64,000 nucleotides of DNA, taken from positions 70,852,303-70,916,302 of the forward strand of contig NC_021672.1 in assembly GCF_000247815.1 (NCBI RefSeq). Reading direction: 5' to 3'. Shown one piece after another: positions 26,501-39,149 of this stretch. The number at the start of each line of letters is the position of its first letter. Positions within the stretch are counted from its first letter, which is position 1. The notes beneath the pieces were generated by a model. The model was not told the DNA's origin. It saw nothing but the letters and a program-made list of their open reading frames with translations, and did no database searches. This DNA comes from Ficedula albicollis (lineage: Eukaryota; Chordata; Aves; Passeriformes; Muscicapidae). The position numbers were made by a program, and so were the translations under genes.

Positions 26501-27305
26501 CATTCTGATTTTAACTTTCTAGCAAATACTATTTAGACTACAATTCAATGTAAGCATAGAATAGAAACTACATTTACAACAGATTTTATCATATATTGGA
26601 TGCTAACCTATCAAGTACCTTCAAAAATGCAAAATAAATTAAAATACCTATCTCTTTTGCTGAACATTCTGTTACTGGAATAGATCTGAAATATTTTCTC
26701 ACATATATTGAGAAATAATTGGAATTATTTCACAGCACAGTTTCAGACACACTAAGTTACTTCCTGCAGGTCTCTGTAAATGAAATATATATAAAGTGGA
26801 ACCACTTACTTGTGGATGTTTTCTGAGCACCACAGAAATATCAGAGTTCTGGCTGCTCTGTAATACATGCTGCGTGTAAACAAGCAGTTTGCTTTTAATG
26901 AATGGTTTTGTCTCTTCTTCTGTATCTCCTAATGAGAAATTTGATGGACTAAGTGATTGGAAATCAAGGCAGTAATCCAAGGTATGGTTTGGGGGTGAAG
27001 GTGCTGGAGATTTTTTCTAAGATTTTTCTAGCAAGTTTACATTTCTTTGGCTGAACTTCTCTTGAATATCTTCTGAAAAGCTCTTTTCTGTAAAAGTCTG
27101 CCAAAATCATTTTGGCTTTTGAGTGTGTGTATATATGTACATGTGCAAAGTAATTTGAGTACTTAGTTCATACTAAGTAAAAATCTGTGCTAAAAATTTG
27201 TATTTTCATTTGTGTTACTGATAAAAAAATTTAAGAGCTTTTTAAGTCATTGTCAAAGTATAACTTTACCATTGTTTTCCAAGAGATTTACTTTATCCTT
27301 TTGTC

Positions 27306-28341
27306 TGATTGTTCTGCTTTGGTTAAAGAAAACATTTTGAGTAACTTAAGTTCACTGTGCATTGTGTCCCTTCCAGTGACTATGTTTGGGTAATTTTTAG
27401 AAGCACTGCATCTCCCTAATGTTACTTCTTTTCCCCAGATATTTGAATGGATTGCATAACCTTTTCCTTTAAAAATATTCCAATTTTTACTGAGTCACAC
27501 TCCCTGCAAGGGAGAGGTAATTTGGTATGTAGTGCCCTCTGGATTCAGTAATATACCTTTAAAGAGGTGGAAGAATGGAATTTTTTGTCTTTTTTCTCAG
27601 CTGTGCTGAGCTGGGGGCTTTTTTTTGGAGGGAAGGGGAGGGTTTTTTGCCTCCAGATGGGAAGAATGAGTAGAGAGAGAAATGATGAATAGAAAATCAT
27701 TCATAATGACTTCGAGGCAGAGATCTTTTTCTAACATTATAGACAAAAAAAACTTCTAAATCTCTTAGAATCCTGGAACTGTTTAGATTGGAAAAGACCT
27801 CCAAGATCATAGGCTCCAACCTGTGATTGTTCTGCTTTGGTTAAAGAAAACATTTTGAGTAACTTAAGTTCACTGTGCATTGTGTCCCTTCCAGTGACTA
27901 TGTTTGGGTAATTTTTAGAAGCACTGCATCTCCCTAATGTTACTTCTTTTCCCCAGATATTTGAATGGATTGCATAACCTTTTCCTTTAAAAATATTCCA
28001 ATTTTTACTGAGTCACACTCCCTGCAAGGGAGAGGTAATTTGGTATGTAGTGCCCTCTGCATTCAGTAATATACCTTTAAAGAGGTGGAAGAATGGAATT
28101 TTTTGTCTTTTTTCTCAGCTGTGCTGAGCTGGGGGCTTTTTTTTGGAGGGAAGGGGAGGGTTTTTTGCCTCCAGATGGGAAGAATGAGTAGAGAGAGAAA
28201 TGATGAATAGAAAATCATTCATAATGACTTCGAGGCAGAGATCTTTTTCTAACATTATAGACAAAAAAAACTTCTAAATCTCTTAGAATCCTGGAACTGT
28301 TTAGATTGGAAAAGACCTCCAAGATCATAGACTCCAACCTG
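27306..28341. repeat. Tandem duplication, period 518 bp, 2 copies, about 99 percent identical
   Basis: TGATTGTTCTGCTTTGG at 27306 recurs at 27824. Copy 1 ends at 27823 and copy 2 at 28341, both in CTCCAACCTG. Reading along them I see two substitutions (CTCTGGATT versus CTCTGCATT; ATAGGCTCC versus ATAGACTCC) and no length change. The end of each copy lies within an antisense CR1 element that continues only after copy 2. Confidence 0.95.
27766..27823 (-). mobile_element. Truncated CR1 LINE fragment carried by the 518-bp duplication
   Basis: AGAATCCTGGAACTG, then GATTGGAAAAGACCTCCAAG and CTCCAACCTG match the reverse complement of an avian CR1 3' end. The fragment is cut at the duplication junction. 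Its sister copy at 28284 continues further into CR1. Confidence 0.75.
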
Positions 28342-28418
28342 ACACTGCCAAGCCCACCACTAAACCATGTCCCTAAGCACCACATCTACCTGCCTTTTAA
28401 ATTCCTCCAGAGATTGAC
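28284..28418 (-). mobile_element. CR1 LINE 3' fragment (antisense)
   Basis: The fragment contains GGAAAAGACCTCCAAGATC, CACTGCCAAGCCCACCACTA, ACCATGTCCCTAAGCACC and CCTCCAGAGATTGAC. All of these are features I know from the reverse complement of avian CR1 3' ends. The element is 5'-truncated, as is usual for CR1, and has no coding capacity here. Confidence 0.8.
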
Positions 28419-31400
28419 TTTGTTTTTGTTTAATTTGTTGCTCTCGATTAAGGTTGCAAAGTAGTCAATATTTGATGACTTTCAGGAGAACTGGGGACAC
28501 TGAAAGCCTCTCTGCAAAATATAAATTGAGCATTTCTCCATATAACTCACTTTTTCATTTAATGAAATGAGAAATACTGATGGAAACTGTTATATATAAA
28601 TTTGGTGCAAGTGCCGATTTTAAGATCATTTTTGTCTGTATTTTTATCCCTTTTTATTGTTTAATAGAGAGATTTCACGTTATGCCTTTTACTGAGTCAG
28701 GTATTCCAGACAAAGTTCTATCTTGGCTTCTCTCTGCCTGTTACATTATTTTCTTAAGCACCTACTTCTAGACAGCATTTTATTTGTTGTGGCTCAAGAG
28801 AAAATCAAATTCTTGCAGACTTGGTTACATTATTGCTTGCTTGGATTTGTGAGGACCCGTGCAAACAGTTGTGTTAATATTTGTTTAAGCTAGTCCTGTG
28901 CTTTTTTCATTTTAAATTTCTTTTCCAGTTGCATTCTCTGTGATCTTAAATGTGTGATATAATAACATGTAGATTAAAGCATTAGAAAAGCTCATTAGAC
29001 TCGAACATAAGATTCATAAATTGAAAAATACATGTCCTTTTTTCTGATAAAATTGATTTTTCCCCCCCCCAGTCTATGAAGTGCAAGAAAAGAAATTGTT
29101 TTTCTTTACATAGCATTCTCCTATGTAGAAAAACACAGAAGAGTGACAAGTTTGAGGCTCAGTAAATTGGGGATGCCTCTTCATTTGAAATAGTTCCCAC
29201 TCACACAAAAGTTTCCTGTACTGCCTTTTACCATTGTATTCCTTCAAACCCTTCACTGAATTTCAGTCTGAATTCAGTGGGCTCCAAATAGTGAATGTTC
29301 TTTTTATTTATTGTAGTTAGGTTCTGCTGTTTGCTTTCTGTTAACTAAAATGCTGAAGATCTGCTTCCACAAGTTTGTAGAGGTGGAAACTTTTCTGAGT
29401 TTGCCAATGAGACTGTTCTTCTTTGGTTTGCTACATGTTCAACCTTCACATGGCAGTGCATGTGCTTTCATTTATTTATGTTCATGATCCTTAATGTCTT
29501 TTGGGAAAAGAGTGTTAAAGTTGTGTGTGGAATCAGCATAACATTTTTCACTGCTTCTAGTGAGTTAATACATCATCCCAGAATTTTTCTCTTTGGAAAA
29601 TCAATCTGTGCCCTATAAATTGACAGTCTTTGCTGTGCTGTGTAACACAGCATTAAATATTTACTTTGAATATTATTCAGTTAGGTCAAAACTGTCTCAC
29701 ATAGTGACATATCCTAGTTAACCTGAAACTGTCTAAAATGCAGCAAAATGGAAATCAGCATGGTCTGCAGAAGGCCATAAAAAACTGCTGAAATCCTTGG
29801 GCAATTAGTCTCACTTCTACCTTAGCAGCAGTAGATGTAACCTAAGAAAGGGCAATTTATTTTGAAGTTGGCCATGTTTAGAGTTGTGGCTGGAGTATCA
29901 TGAATTAACCATAGATCTAGAGAACTTTGTTTGGATGAGATAAATGGTGCCAAATAAGTGTGTGCAGTGCTGCGCAGGATGTGCTTTGTGTGCTGCATTC
30001 TAGTGTCTCTGCCTCTGTAGAGATTCTTAAAAGATGATAAAAATCCAGGTTTTTTCAAGGTGGATTGCTATTCCTAGTGATTGCTGGCTCTATTCCCAAG
30101 GGTTAGGAATTGCTAGCCGTGGAAGATAAACACAAGACAGTTTCCTGAGACTGTAGATCCATATGAAGTAAGACAGGACAGCTTCCTTTGGTATGGTTAT
30201 GTGGATTAAAGAACATGAGAATGTTTCACTGGATAATGGTTTCACTTCAGGAAAACGTGGAAATAGAATTGTAACTTGTTTCAGTCTTCAGAAACCAGTG
30301 ACTAAAACAGATTTCTTTTCCTCAATAGAAATCAGAATTCAGTTTTCACTTACTTTTTTTCAAGGCCTGACTCAAATATTTTGTTTGTGTTAAGCAGAGG
30401 CAATTATTGTTTCCTTCTCAAGAGCTGTTGTCCCAGCAGTAGCCTGTTGCTTATTTATGTAGGTTATAGCCCACATTTAGGAGATACAACTGTCAAAGCT
30501 ACCTCCAAACATCCTTACAGGACACAGCTGTGACTTATGGAGTCCTGAAGGCTTAGGAATTTTCTCTTTCCCAAGCATCTGTGAATCCTGATTCCTTTCT
30601 TCATACAAAAACTCAGCACTCTCAGAGCAAAAAGCACTTGATGAATACTCAAGTAAACCCTTTGACAGAGACGTCTTTGTTGATATTTGTGTGGCTTCTG
30701 CAGGAGGAACATGGTAATGTTAGATGTCTGGTCAATCTCATTAGTGCTCTTCCTTGCCTAGAGCCATCAGTGGAGACAGCAAGGAGCAATACAGAGCATT
30801 AACTCCTTTTTATTATCAGATGCTCTTTTTATAATGAAGTTTTTGTTTGGAGACCAGCTCATGGAAATAAGAGACATCAGCTGTCTAAATATCTCAGTTT
30901 CACAGTGATAAGAAAAATTGCATTCATCTGCAGTATCCTGTAGGTTTTCAGACCATAGGCTTTTGTTCTATTTATCTTGCTCATCTCCTTTTTCCCATTT
31001 AATAAGGTAAGAACAGAATAGTGGCACCAGTTTTGTTAAGACACCAAGACACTCTGTGTTTTATCAGAGGTGCTGAATATACAAAATCTAAACAACATAA
31101 AAAACAAAGCCACAAAGACTTAAGAAAACCACACAGTAATGTAAAGAAAGACAGAGTTCATCCCTAAAATTACTGCTGTATATTACAGATGTTTAAAGGA
31201 CCCTCCCTTTTCTCTTGAGAACTGATAATCCACCAGCCATTTTCACAGCTTCAACACTAACTCCCCTCTTTACTGCAAACAGAACTTCTTCTCCATGTGC
31301 AGTGTGCCACAGTCCTCTAATGCTGTACGCAGCTGACTTTGGCAAAGGGCTGCAAGTCTGGCATCCCCTTTGAGATGCAGGTAGAAGTGATGTATAGAAA

Positions 31401-32814
31401 CATGTTAATTACTGCATCCTGTGCTCTGGTGCTGGATAAGAGGGGTTGAATTGAAGCCAGAGGTCCAGCTTGTGCGGGGGGACAGAGCCATCCTGCTTTC
31501 CACCCCTCTGCTGCTGTTCTGTGGTTGAGGGCTGTCCTTACCTTACAAATCAGATTTCACAATTTTACTGAGGGACAGGAAGATTTTTCTTGTTATTGTT
31601 TACTGATTTCTCTCCCTTTCCTCTGATACTTTTAGCTCTAAAAAAGCTATGCCTAACAGTTTTCCCAGTATCTATAGGAGTTTGAAGTTTGTTCCCTTAA
31701 TTCAGAATAGCCAAGAATTCAGGTAAGTGTCTTGGATATAGTCTTTAAGAGTACCTTAAAGCCACCCTATGGCTTTAACAAAAATGGGGCTATGATGAAA
31801 CCATAATTCATTTCTCTCTTATTTTGTGTAAAGGTTTATTAGCTTGTGATTTAAGCAAACCATCTGGTCCTGCTGGCAATCCAAGTTATGTCAGACTCAG
31901 TGCTTTCTCCCTGTAATATGTTACTGGAGGCAGTTAAATTACATGCCTAAGTCCCAAGTCTGGCCTGTGCTTTTTCCATGTCTTAACATCTGTTCTAGGA
32001 AATTTTTCTGAGATCCAAACAAGTTTACACGGAGCCAGATCTCTTGTCTTTGCCTTTTTTTCTTTTCATGTCTATTTCTTTTCCTTCTCTGCAGTCTAAT
32101 CAGTTCAACCAAGTAAAAGATAATGCAGAAATTTGAAGTCTCTTTATCATTTCAGCAATGTACATGGTGAGATAAAAAATACTTTAAAAACTCAAGAGCT
32201 GTAGATAAATAGGAGACTATCATCTGAGAGTGACACTTTGAGATATGTAAATTATTTTTTCAGCCCTTCCGATATTTTTACTACTGGCTTTTAACTGCAA
32301 GATGTTTTGCCTGCCTAATTAATTTTGTGCAAAAGTACAGATTCTTATTACATTTTGTCTTGCAGTGCTAATTTCTTGTTTATACAAAACAGGTCTATGT
32401 TTAAAAAATAAATAATTTTAAATATACTTGTTGGCCTGCTGAGCTGGTTTTGAGAAGATCTCTAGTGATTGATTTATACACAGATCATGAAAAATTACTT
32501 ATTTGGTATTTGTACCTGTGTCCTCTGAAAGTTCAGCATTTTGTATTCTGCCTGGAACTTTTGAGACACAATAATGAATATAAACAGCTGTCCCATATCC
32601 TTCTGTATCTGTATGTATATTGACTGAACTTGAATTTCTTGAATTTCTTTCCTTCAATCAGAAGCATAAAAACAACTCTGATTCCAGGTGTGTGATTAAA
32701 TATTAAACTGTGTTTCCTACATTTGACCTAAAACACTGTATCTCCAGCTTAGGAATAGGGATCTTGTTGTAACAGTCAGGTCCCTTTGTTGTGCCCTTTG
32801 AGACATTTAATTAC

Positions 32815-33340
32815 AGGCAAGCTCGAGGGAGGGGATTCTGCCCCTCTCTTTAGCTCTGCAGAGACCCCACCAGCTCTGGGGCCCCCAGCACAGGAAGGAC
32901 ATGGACCTGCTGGGGCAGGTCCAGAGGGGGCCAACATGATCAGAGGGCTGGAGCACCTCTCCTGGCAGGAAACCCTGGGAATTTGAATTGTTCAGTCTGG
33001 AGAGGCTTCACTGCAACCTTGATGTATAAAATGGGAACTTGAAAGAGAGAGAGAGAGACTCTTCCCCAGGGTGTCTAGTTACAGGACAAGGGCCAGTTGT
33101 TTTAAACTGAAAGAGAAGATGTTTGGACTGGACATAGGGAAAAAGTTTTTTATAATGAGCACAGTGAGACCCTGGAACAGATTGCCCCGAGAAGTGGATG
33201 TCCCATACTGGAAGTGTTCAGGGCTGGGTTGGACAGGGATTTGAGGGGCCTAATCCAGTGAAGGGCATGGCAGGAGGGTTGGCTTAAAGGGTGCTTAAAG
33301 GTCCCTTCCAACCCAAACCATTCCATGAAAAGATGAAAAA
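32815..33340 (+). mobile_element. CR1 LINE 3' fragment (sense)
   Basis: The stretch has GGGCTGGAGCACCTCTCCT, TTGTTCAGTCTGGAGAGG, TTTAAACTGAAAGAGAAGAT, GACCCTGGAACAGATTGCCC, CTGGAAGTGTTCAGGGCTGG and the terminal AAGGTCCCTTCCAACCC then AACCATTCCATG. This is the normal order of the CR1 3' region on the + strand. It is 5'-truncated, with several small deletions and a (GA)n expansion near 33044-33058. Its GC content is well above the surrounding intron. Confidence 0.88.
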
Positions 33341-33817
33341 CAAAATAAGGTACTTAGTCTCTTCTGTAAAAATTGATAATCTACGGTGAGAAAAAGCCTT
33401 ACCTAACATAAAGTATTTTTATCTAGTGTACCACTGATTTGCTATCTTTAATGCCAGTCATATGCATGTGAATTTAGATGCATTTATATCCTATCACATG
33501 AGACTGGAACATCTTCCTTTGTGGTGTCTGTGCAGGGCATTCTTTAGCCTTTTCCTCATTCTTGGTATGCACATATCCCATAAACATGGATTGCATGGGT
33601 CACTATTTCAGAATAGAGCCTCTGCCCCTGCAAGTGTTTTTTCAAGTGTATAGCATTGTGCACTTTTTTCCCCCCATACTGATGGCTCTGTCATTGCCTC
33701 TTTAGAGTTGCACAGTCCCACTGTAGTGAATTACATAATGTTACCAGCATTCATGATGCATTTGTGGCTTGGATCATGACCCAGAACTGCTCTGATCCTT
33801 TGAAAAAGTACAAGCAG

Positions 33818-34000
33818 AAAATTAAGCTGTAGAACTATCTTCCTGAGAGGGCTAGAGAAGCCTTTTCCAATTTTCTGTGCAGTGGAAAAGTTGTCTTCAG
33901 GTGATGCTCAAAATTAAGCTGTAGAACTATCTTCCTGAGAGAGCTAGAGAAGCCTTTTCCAATTTTCTTTGCAGTGGAAAAGTTGTCTTCAGGTGATGCT
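33818..34000. repeat. Tandem duplication, period 92 bp, 2 copies
   Basis: AAAATTAAGCTGTAGAAC at about 33818 recurs at about 33910, with both copies ending in TCTTCAGGTGATGCT. Differences include GAGGGCTAG versus GAGAGCTAG and TTCTGTGC versus TTCTTTGC. Confidence 0.92.
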
Positions 34001-37000
34001 TTATCAGTCAGGAGAGCTCACAATGTGAAGAAAAGAAGCTAAGTGCCATTATTGGAATGTAAACAATCTGAAGTGTTTGGGGATGCTGAGGTTCCATTAG
34101 TGAGCCATCCGTCTGTGTGGGGAGTCTTTGGGCTCTGATTTTAACAGGCAAATAATTACAATCACATCAATTGCTATAAGAATTCTTCCTGGCCTGAAAT
34201 ATCAGTTGTGTCTCAGGAATTCATAGCATGCATTAGTTCTCATGTTACAGGTGAGGGAACTGGAGCTTTCCTATCCTGATCACCAGAAGTCATTCCAAGA
34301 GCTAGTACAGAGGTTGGTGGGATTTCCAGCCTCAGAAATACTTTGTACATACAGTCCCTTTCTCAATTTTGATGTCTGTGCAAAAGCCTGGGTTTTGATT
34401 TGCAGGAGCAGGGAGGTTAAGATGGCAGATAGGCTCCTGAAAAGAGCTTTAGGTTTTTCTGTTACCAGATCATTTATTTACAGGCTCTCACTGATATGAT
34501 AAACTTCTCCTATTGCACTGCTCTTTCTCTCCACCTTGCTTTCATGTTTCCTAAGGAAGGAGATGTAATACCATGCAAAGTATTTTTCCTATCTTGACAT
34601 TTACCTTTTCTGCTGCTGTGAATCCCATCCTGATCTAATTGACATTCTTTGCCTTCTTTCACATAGTTTGTTCAGTCTCTCAGGAAATCTCTAATGGAAA
34701 CTTATTTCAGCTTGATGTTCTTCCTTAAAGATAAGCTGTCATCCAGTCAGGTCACTTAAGGCCTAAAAACAATGAACAAATAAATCTTTAAGTTCTCTGC
34801 TCAGAATACATGAAGACCTTTCTGGCCTGTCTGCAGAGAACTGAATCGTGGCTAAGTCCCAGACAGTCAAAAATGCACCTTGTTTTATGAACTGTCACTT
34901 AAGCAAAGAGAAAAGAGTAGCAAGAGTTCACTCTTTGCATCTTCTGAAATGGGTGGAGACTTTCCAGCTACAACTGACAGGGCACAAGCTTACCCGCAGC
35001 TAAATTGAAAATGTCAACAGCACGTCTCTAAAAATGTCTCAGCATGCCAAGAGCTCTGGTTTTGGCAAATATTTTTTCTTTATTATATAATTAGCTGCTC
35101 TCAGGGGACAAAATTTCAAGGGTAGATGTGAAGTTTTTTTTGTATAGGCTATATTAGATGTGCATTGCAAGTAGTTTTCTTCCAATGACTCTTCCTCTAT
35201 CATTTCTCACTGGACTGCTTACTGGGGCAGGTCTGCAGTAAGATTCAGAAGTTGCCAAATAAAATGTTTTGTTTTGTACAAGTTTTCTTGAAATAGACCC
35301 ACCGACTATCTACAGCCTGGTGAATCTGAACAATGAGGTCTTTGCTGTGAATACAATCATCACTATTTTGGTGAACTTTGTCTTTAGTAAATTGCATGAC
35401 AAATGGTCCTTGCTGGAGAGCTTGGAAGGTAATGACAGTTCTGTAAACCAAGTTGTTGGCACAGTTTAAAAGCTACTTACATTCCAGCCATTCCTAGTAC
35501 ATGATTAGATCAATTTTCTGTTGGCCTGCAAAAATACAAACTATAACCTAAAAATTAAAAGTTATGAAACAGAACGATGAGAAAAAGACAAAGTACCTGC
35601 ACTAAGCACTACTAGGAGATAGCCTGCAGTTACCCCTTGCCACCTCTCCCTAGGAGCCTTGTCCCAGATATCAGGCTCCAGTCTCCTCATGTCTTCCAAA
35701 CAGCTCAGAGTTGTCACACTACAGATCTACATCAGTCCTTCAGTGTTAGCATCACAGACCTTGATGGCTGGCAGTGGGAGGAAGCCTGTCAGAAATATTT
35801 CAAACGTGATTAGGGAGAAGATGTTGCTTCAGAGATTGTTTTGTCTTGGCAGCTGACAGATTGACACAGGCCCTTTTGACTGTTGCAGTTGGCTGGGGGC
35901 TTGTTGATTCGAGGTGGTTTTCTGTTCAAGCCCAGGGGTTTATAGTTGGCAAGCCTCTTTTCAGTTTTAAGGAAAATGTCTATGTAGGTATTTCTGATCC
36001 ACACACAGGAAGCAGAAACTGATATCCTAGCAGCTGATGCACAAGTGCTCCTTCATTACCTCACCATTTTTCTAAGAATCAGTTTCCATCCTAGTAGTAG
36101 TTTTGCTGTTCATAATTTCTGCAGTTCTTCTTCGCATTCTTTCCTGATATATTTTCTCTATTTCATTTTATAGAGTTTTCTCTTAGTTTTAAAAATTCGC
36201 AGATTTTCTGACCTTGTTTTGCACACTAAACACTAATAAAACAGGGAAAGTTTGGTTATTATGTCCATGCTTGCCAGTTTGGACTGCTTGTCGCTGAGGT
36301 TCTCCTTTGGTCTGTTGATTACTAGATTAATTATTGGTTGTACATTTGAATAGTTTATGATAATTGCATATTTTGATTTCTTTCTTTAGTTTGCTAAACA
36401 TAAGAATACTACCTTTTGGCAGCTGCATTTGAAAGGAAGTAGAAAGGCTTTCTGCAGTAAACACTGCACCATATCTAGGCTAGATTTTTATAAATCTAAT
36501 TCTCAATTGCAATGTTTCTTGCTCTGTCACTGATTGAGGATGAAAACCACTCTTATTATTCATGTTTGTACTGAGTCATTAGCTCTGCCTTTACGAGTAC
36601 AGGATTTATTAAAGCATGTTACATGTTCCCTCCTACACCACCTGTATAGCAAATGACATACTCAGCTCTCCTTGTAAAAACATGTAAGTAGAAAATGAGC
36701 TTGTTGTAAATTCAATAATTCACATCCAGGATGCATCAAAAGTTGACTGTTATGGAGGGATATAAAGGCAATATAGTACTGTGTTTGCATACTAAATTTA
36801 TACAAATATTTGATTTTGTGCGGCAGTAGCATCTGAGTTTCTCCTGTTGAAAACACATAATAAAATTATTTATCAACACTTGGTTGTGATGGGAAGAGAA
36901 AACCTACATGGATTTCTCATGTCAGAAGTCAGTGGAAGTAATGTGTGCCATTGAGCTGTATTATAAAATTACTAAAGCACATCCAGAGGTTTTTTGAATT

Positions 37001-37774
37001 CTATATATAGCTGGATTTAAGCATGTGTTGTGATTTTGCATGTTAATTAGTTTAATAAATTAATTAATAAATTTTACCTGAGACAGAACTTGTTCTGAGT
37101 GCAAAATAACTCTTCATTTGTGTAAAATATTTGGCAGAGTTTATAATCATGTTGATTCTAAATCTTTCCAGTTTGCTGAAGATAAGAGCATTGTTCTGCT
37201 GTACTTCTCTGCCATCAGCAGCTCTTTGAATGTCTTACATTGCTAAATCCCAACACATGCCTAAAAGCATTGTTCAAATGGTATTTTCAGGGAAGTAGCC
37301 TCACATCTTCATGGGAACCCATTTCTCTCCCTGCTTTAGAAATGTTACCTTTGTTCTTGAAGTGCACATGTAGCTTCTCTTTAGGCATAATTTCCAGTGA
37401 ACATTTTTTATCCTTCTGGTGTATTATCAGTGTGTTTCATTTAATACCTTGCTTTTTTGTGGACTAGCAGGCCATCCTCTTATCCCTGTGGTATATTCTC
37501 TGAAACAGAAATACAGAAGAGTTGAAGGTTTGTATTGTAATGGTTATGTTGCAGTGACCAAACTAAGTTAATTCCCAAGCTGTAGTGCTGCTTTGATGAA
37601 GTGTAGACATCCTGTCCACAGCACTGGATGGTGCCTCCAGCCTGCACAAGTGCTGAGTAGCACCCGTGCCCTTGGTAACCTTTGTGTTCCAATTTAGTTG
37701 TGACATTCAATAAGTTCCACCTGGTCTCACTGCATAATTTTTCTCTCCTCCTGTCTTCTCCAAAAATGTTTTAG

Positions 37775-37935
37775 GTAGAAGAGCTGATGATGGCTATGGA
37801 GAAGGTCAAACAGGAGCTGGAGTCAATGAAAGCAAAGTTGTCCTCCACACAGCAGTCTTTGGCTGAGAAGGAAACCCATTTGACCAACCTACGAGCTGAA
37901 AGAAGGAAACATTTGGAGGAGGTTCTGGAAATGAA
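37775..37935 (+). CDS. ERC1: ERC1 (ELKS) internal exon C, coiled-coil segment
   Basis: This 161-nt exon has 53 full codons plus AA of a split Lys codon. It begins VEELMMAMEKVKQELESMKA, includes STQQSLAEKETHLTNLRAER, and ends HLEEVLEM-K. This matches remembered vertebrate ERC1, where it follows AEKQ directly, so exons B and C join in frame. One difference from human is visible (MM for LM near the start). The acceptor is GTTTTAG/G; its pyrimidine tract is interrupted by CAAAAATG just before the AG. The donor is AA/GTTAGT, a good match to the 5' splice consensus. In ERC1 the next exon begins with the G completing Lys and then QEALLAA; that sequence was not found downstream in this window. The region lies upstream of the C-terminal domains that contact RIM and other active-zone proteins. 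Confidence 0.94.
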
Positions 37936-38799
37936 GTTAGTGTTTTCTTTTATTATTTGTAAGCATGTTTTATTGATGTCTCTGCATTCCTTTCTGGTCC
38001 TTGTTGTTCTGAAGACTGCCCCTGCATGGATATGTCTCTGCAAATATCAGCTATCTGTAATCAGTCAAGCATTCAGAAGTGACTTCTGGCCAGGGATTAC
38101 TGACATCACTTTCACACTTCCTCTAGAGCTGAAAAGCATTTCTTCCTTTTGATTTTTTACAGTAGATTTCTATTATTTGCACAATAGCGTCTTCAGAGAT
38201 CCTAAGCATCTATTGGGACTCAGTTATTCTATGTCTAATGAATGTGCCATCTTGCTTTGAGCAGCCTGTAACTACTTCAAGGTAAGGTGCAAGGCAGTGT
38301 AGCAAATGACAAAAAAAAAGGGATAAGATGAACATAATGTCAGGTGTTTGTAATGTTAAAATGAGACTGCAGATGTCTGGTCTGCTCCACTATTTTTCAA
38401 ACTCATGCTGATGATTCATGAGCACTGGAGCAGTTTGAAGTTCTCTATCAGTCAAACTTTTCTAATCGTCCTTATACAAGGAAGCCTGGATAAAGCCAAG
38501 CTTTGAAGAGGTAGGGAGAAGAGAGGGATTAGAATTCTCAGGCTTAAGTACTTCCTAATTTCTGACTGTGCATTACAGATAAATAGTTATCCTTAGTTTA
38601 GGGAGACATGAGTCCATTTACTGCAATGATGGATAGTGCTGCCAGCAGTTCATTAGAAACACTTTCAGTTGTTTAGCCAGCCCTGAAGAGAAGGAACATT
38701 TTTATTGGCAGGACTAGCAGTGGTTCCTCCACTGTGGTTTTGTGAGCCATTATTTATTTATTTAACTATTCTACACTGGTCTCTTTCCTTTCCTTTTTC

Positions 38800-39149
<350 letters not shown>

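Larger units (their letters stand above)
21678..37774 (+). other. ERC1: ERC1 intron between exons B and C (16.1 kb)
   Basis: The intron runs from donor GTCTGC to acceptor ATGTTTTAG. It holds tandem duplications at 22110, 22180, 23493, 27306 and 33818, an inverted repeat with an AT-rich tract at 22965-23060, antisense CR1 fragments near 27766 and 28284, and a sense CR1 fragment at about 32815-33335. No further ERC1 exon or independent gene is recognisable. Confidence 0.85.

Noticed and set aside
30193..30802. Short frames of 65-73 codons as an alternative exon cluster
   Set aside because: No coiled-coil composition and no matching phases or similarity to ERC1.
36009..36060. CAGGAAGCAGAAACTGATATC as a possible next ERC1 exon (QEA start)
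   Set aside because: It lies upstream of exon C, so the order is wrong, and the following residues do not match ERC1.
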